This document shows, one piece after another, positions 58,901 through 64,000 of a stretch of 64,000 nucleotides of DNA. The notes under the pieces are model-generated. The model saw only the letters and a list, made by a program, of their open reading frames with translations. It made no database searches and was not told where the DNA came from. The first letter of the stretch is position 1. Every line of letters begins with the position of its first letter. Location of the stretch: assembly GCA_964019135.1 (NCBI GenBank), contig OZ025253.1, positions 2,450,233 through 2,514,232 of the forward strand. Direction: 5' to 3'. Source of the stretch: Arenicola marina. Lineage: Eukaryota; Annelida; Polychaeta; Arenicolidae. Made by a program: the position numbers and the translations under genes.

Positions 58901-61900
58901 GCTAACCTCAATGTACTGAGTGTATCTATCAGGGCTAACCTCAATGTACTGAGTGTATCTATCAGGGCTAACCTCAATGGACTGAGTGTATCTATCAGGG
59001 CTAACCTCAATGTACTGAGTGTATCTATCAGGGCTAACCTCAATGTACTGAGTGTATCTATCAGGGCTAACCTCAATGTACTGAGTGTATCTATCAGGGC
59101 TAACCTCAATGTACTGAGTGTATCTATCAGGGCTAACCTCAATGTACTGAGTGTATCTATCAGGGCTAACCTCAATGTACTGAGTGTATCTATCAGGGCT
59201 AACCTTAATGTACTGAGTGTATCTATCAGGGCTAACCTCAATGTACTGAGTGTATCTATCAGGGCTAACCTTAATGTACTGAGTGTATCTATCAGGGCTA
59301 ACCTCAATGTACTGAGTGTATCTATCAGGGCTAACCTTAATGTACTGAGTGTATCTATCAGGGCTAACCTCAATGTACTGAGTGTATCTATCAGGGCTAA
59401 CCTCAATGTACTGAGTGTATCTATCAGGGCTAACCTCAATGTACTGAGTGTATCTATCAGGGCTAACCTCAATGTACTGAGTGTATCTATCAGGGCTAAC
59501 CTCAATGTACTGAGTGTATCTATCAGGGCTAACCTCAATGTACTGAGTGTATCTATCAGGGCTAACCTCAATGTACTGAGTGTATCTATCAGGGTTAACC
59601 TCAATGTACTGAGTGTATCTATCAGGGCTAACCTCAATGTACTGAGTGTATCTATCAGGGCTAACCTCAATGTACTGAGTGTGTCTATCAGGGCTAACCT
59701 CAATGTACCGAGTGTATCTATCAGGGCTAACCTCAATGTACTGAGTGTATCTATCAGGGCTAACCTCAATGTACTGAGTGTATCTATCAGGGCTAACCTC
59801 AATGTACTGAGTGTATCTATCAGGGCTAACCTCAATGTACTGAGTGTATCTATCAGGGTTAACCTCAATGTACTGAGTGTATCTATCAGGGCTAACCTCA
59901 ATGTACTGAGTGTATCTATCAGGGTTAACCTCAATGTACTGAGTGTATCTATCAGGGCTAACCTCAATGTACTGAGTGTATCTATCAGGACTAGCCTCAA
60001 TGTACTGAGTGTATCAACCAGGGCTAACCTCAATGTACTGAGTGTATCTATCAGGGCTAACCTCAATGTACTGAGTGTATCTATCAGGGCTAACCTCAAT
60101 GTACTGAGTGTATCTATCAGGGCTAACCTCAATGTACTGAGTGTATCTATCAGGGCTAACCTCAATGTACTGAGTGTATCTATCAGGGCTAACCTCAATG
60201 TACTGAGTGTATCTATCAGGGCTAACCTCAATGTACTGAGTGTATCTATCAGGGCTAACCTCAATGTACTGAGTGTATCTATCAGGGCTAACCTCAATGT
60301 ACTGAGTGTATCTATCAGGGCTAACCTCAATGTACTGAGTGTATCTATCAGGGCTAACCTCAATGTACTGAGTGTATCTATCAGGGCTAACCTCAATGTA
60401 CTGAGTGTATCTATCAGGGCTAACCTCAATGTACTGAGTGTATCTATCAAGGCTAACCTCAATGTACTGAGTGTATCTATCAGGTCTAACCTCAATGTAC
60501 TGAGTGTATCTATCAGGGCTAACCTCAATGTACTGAGTGTATCTATCAGGGCTAACCTCAATGTACTGAGTGTATCTATCAGGGCCAACCTCAATGTACT
60601 GAGTGTATCTATCAGGGCTAACCTCAATGTACTGAGTGTATCTATCAGGGCCAACCTCAATGTACTGAGTGTATCTATCAGGGCTAACCTCAATGTACTG
60701 AGTGTATCTATCAGGGCTAACCTCAATGCACTGAGTGTATCTATCAGGGCTAACCTCAATGTACTGAGTGTATCTATCAGGGCTAACCTCAATGTACTGA
60801 GTGTATCTATCAGGGCTAACCTCAATGTACTGAGTGTATCTATCAGGGCTAACCTCAATGTACTGAGTGTATCAACCAGGGCTAACCTCAATGTACTGAG
60901 TGTATCTATCAGGGCTAACCTCAATGTACTGAGTGTATCTATCAGGGCTAACCTCAATGTACTGAGTGTATCTATCAGGGCTAACCTCAATGTACTGAGT
61001 GTATCTATCAGGGCTAACCTCAATGTACTGAGTGTGTCTATCAGGGCTAACCTCAATGTACTGAGTGTATCTATCAGGGCTAACCTCAATGTACTGAGTG
61101 TATCTATCAGTGCTAACCTCAATGTACTGAGTGTATCTATCAGGGCTAACCTCAATGTACTGAGTGTATCTATCAGGGCTAACCTCAATGTACTGAGTGT
61201 ATCTATCAGGGCTAACCTCAATGTACTGAGTGTATCTATCAGGGCCAACCTCAATGTACTGAGTGTATCTATCAGGGCTAACCTCAATGTACTGAGTGTA
61301 TCTATCAGGGCTAACCTCAATGTACTGAGTGTATCTATCAGGGCTAACCTCAATGTACTGAGTGTATCTATCAGGGCTAACCTCAATGTACTGAGTGTAT
61401 CTATCAGGGCTAACCTCAATGTACTGAGTGTATCTATCAAGGCTAACCTCAATGTACTGAGTGTATCTATCAGGGCTAACCTCAATGTACTGAGTGTATC
61501 TATCAGGGCCAACCTCAATGTACTGACTGTATCTATCAGGGCCAACCTCAATGTACTGAGTGTATCTATCAGGGCTAACCTCAATGTACTGAGTGTATCT
61601 ATCAGGGCTAACCTCAATGTACTGAGTGTATCTATCAGGGCTAACCTCAATGTACTGAGTGTATCTATCAGGGCTAACCTCAATGTACTGAGTGTATCTA
61701 TCAGGGCTAACCTCAATGTACTGAGTGTATCTATCAGGGCTAACCTCAATGTACTGAGTGTATCTATCAGGGCTAACCTCAATGTACTGAGTGTATCTAT
61801 CAGGGTTAACCTCAATGCACTGAGTGTATCTATCAGGGCTAACCTCAATGTACTGAGTGTATCTATCAGGGCTAACCTCAATGTACTGAGTGTATCTATC

Positions 61901-64000
61901 AGGGCTAACCTCAATGTACTGAGTGTATCTATCAGGGCTAACCTCAATGTACTGAGTGTATCTATCAGGGCTAACCTCAATGTACTGAGTGTATCTATCA
62001 GGGCTAACCTCAATGTACTGAGTGTATCTATCAGGGCTAACCTCAATGTACTGAGTGTATCTATCAGGGCTAACCTCAATGTACTGAGTGTATCTATCAG
62101 GGCTAACCTCAATGTACTGAGTGTATCTATCAGGGCTAACCTCAATGTACTGAGTGTATCTATCAGGGCTAACCTCAATGTACTGAGTGTATCTATCAGG
62201 GCTAACCTCAATGTACTAAGTGTATCTATCAGGGCTAACCTCAATGTACTGAGTGTATCTATCAGGGCTAACCTCAATGTACTGAGTGTATCTATCAGGG
62301 CTAACCTCAATGTACTGAGTGTATCTATCAGGGCTAACCTCAATGTACTGAGTGTATCTATCAGGGCTAACCTCAATGTACTGAGTGTATCTATCAGGGC
62401 TAACCTCAATGTACTGAGTGTATCTATCAGGGCTAACCTCAATGTACTGAGTGTATCTATCAGGGCTAACCTCAATGTACTGAGCGTATCTATCAGGGCT
62501 AACCTCAATGTACTGAGCGTATCTATCAGGGCTAACCTCAATGTACTGAGTGTATCTATCAGGGCTAACCTCAATGTACTGAGTGTATCTATCAGGGCTA
62601 ACCTCAATGTACTGAGTGTATCTATCAGGGCTAACCTCAATGTACTGAGTGTATCTATCAGGGCTAACCTCAATGTACTGAGTGTATCTATCAGGGCTAA
62701 CCTCAATGTACTGAGTGTATCTATCAGGGCTAACCTCAATGTACTGAGTGTATCTATCAGGGCTAACCTCAATGTACTGAGTGTATCTATCAGGGCTAAC
62801 CTCAATGTACTGAGTGTATCTATCAGGGCTAACCTCAATGTACTGAGTGTATCTATCAGGGCTAACCTCAATGTACTGAGTGTGTCTATCAGGGCTAACC
62901 TCAATGTACTGAGTGTATCTATCAGGGCTAACCTCAATGTACTGAGTGTATCTACCAGGGCTAACCTCAATGTACTGGGTGTATCTATCAGGGCTAACCT
63001 CAATGTACTGAGTGTATCTATCAGGGCCAACCTCAATGTACTGAGTGTATCTATCAGGGCTAACCTCAATGTACTGAGTGTATCTATCAGGGCTATCCTC
63101 AATGCACTGAGTGTATCTATCAGGGCTAACCTCAATGTACTGAGTGTATCTATCAGGGCTAACCTCAATGTACTGAGTGTATCTATCAGGGCTAACCTCA
63201 ATGTACTGAGTGTATCTATCAGGGCCAACCTCAATGTACTGAGTGTATCTATCAGGGCTAACCTCAATGTACTGAGTGTATCTATCAGGGCTAACCTCAA
63301 TGTACTGAGTGTATCTATCAGGGCTAACCTCAATGTACTGAGTGTGTCTATCAGGGCTAACCTCAATGTACTGAGTGTATCTATCAGGGCTAACCTCAAT
63401 GTACTGAGTGTATCTATCAGGGCTAACCTCAATGTACTGAGTGTATCTATCAGGGCTAACCTCAATGCACTGAGTGTATCTATCAGGGCTAACCTCAATG
63501 CACTGAGTGTATCTATCAGGGCTAACCTCAATGCACTGAGTGTATCTATCAGGGCTAACCTCAATGCACTGAGTGTATCTATCAGGTCTAACCTCAATGT
63601 ACTGAGTGTATCTATCAGGGCTAACCGCAATGTACTGAGTGTATCTATCAGGGCTAACCTCAATGTACTGAGTGTATCTATCAGGGCTAACCTCAATGTA
63701 CTGAGTGTATCTATCAGGGCTAACCTCAATGTACTGAGTGTATCTATCAGGGCTAACCTCAATGTACTGAGTGTATCTATCAGGGCTAACCTCAATGTAC
63801 TGAGTGTATCTATCAGGGCTAACCTCAATGTACTGAGTGTATCTATCAGGGCTAACCTCAATGTACTGAGTGTATCTATCAGGGCTAACCTCAATGTACT
63901 GAGTGTATCTACCAGGGCTAACCTCAATGTACTGAGTGTATCTATCAGGGCTAACCTCAATGTACTGAGTGTATCTATCAGGGCTAACCTCAATGTACTG
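55977..64000. repeat. 33-bp minisatellite (243 or more units), continues past the window
   Basis: Units contain TCAGGGCTAACCTCAATG then TACTGAGTGTATCTA. The 33-bp length is never broken. A minus-strand frame of at least 2,700 codons (window edge to 55864) repeats LRLALIDTLST, and one + frame also lacks stops in the consensus. Unit differences on the minus strand mix silent (CTG/TTG, GAT/GAC, TTA/TTG) and altering changes (S to G, A to T, I to V, D to V, L to P). Blocks recur: a 627-bp (19-unit) block near 56120-56330 and 56750-56960, and a 231-bp (7-unit) block near 57899 and 58130. I treat it as non-coding. Confidence 0.97.

Overview
This window is eukaryotic, almost certainly from an invertebrate animal. 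The evidence is a single recognisable protein-coding exon, the N-terminal (NtA, laminin-binding) exon of agrin at about 14773-15436 (+), with splice-site signals at both ends and a non-coding surround. tRNA-derived SINEs, a hAT-like MITE and abundant tandem repeats agree with this. No bacterial-type gene organisation, operon or CRISPR array is present. The species cannot be named from the sequence; a marine invertebrate is a reasonable inference but not proven.

By my count about half of the 64 kb is tandem repeat in roughly twenty unrelated families with unit lengths from 9 to about 110 bp. In order, the main arrays are: an 11-bp array (1-4029); a 67-bp G-rich minisatellite present twice (5644-6548 and 9230-10066) inside a 3.3-kb duplicated block that straddles a 200-N gap; a 28-bp array just upstream of the agrin exon (13735-14232); a 23-bp array (19196-20250); a 27-bp array (24028-27327); an 85-bp array (32229-32822); a 16-bp array (33163-34463); a 109-bp tRNA-like satellite (35913-40722); a 41-bp array seeded by a SINE T-arm (41070-41795); 30-bp and 36-bp arrays (43735-44866); an 80-bp array (45333-45555); a 40-bp array (45999-47553); a 37-bp CpG-rich array (48447-50561); an 81-bp array cut by a gap (54790-55260); and a 33-bp array (55977-64000) that runs off the window. 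Long open frames inside these arrays follow from repeat periodicity and are not treated as genes.

The low-copy sequence between arrays holds the agrin exon, at least two tRNA-derived SINE families (one family has a copy at each of 4626-4890 and 12378-12634 in opposite orientation), a 175-bp MITE (31026-31200), a CpG-rich promoter-like patch with ETS motifs (20440-20660), and poly-purine and poly-G tracts. Three gaps of exactly 200 N (8483-8682, 29519-29718, 55261-55460) touch repeats. The first is flanked by two near-identical 3.3-kb blocks that look like unmerged contig ends rather than a real duplication.

The most interesting system-like signal is the 35.9-41.8 kb region. It has about 44 tandem copies of a unit with a perfect Pol III box A and two strong hairpins, then two SINE heads, then about 18 tandem copies of a T-arm/box-B-like unit. 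Together they suggest that fragments of tRNA-derived elements have repeatedly been turned into satellites here.
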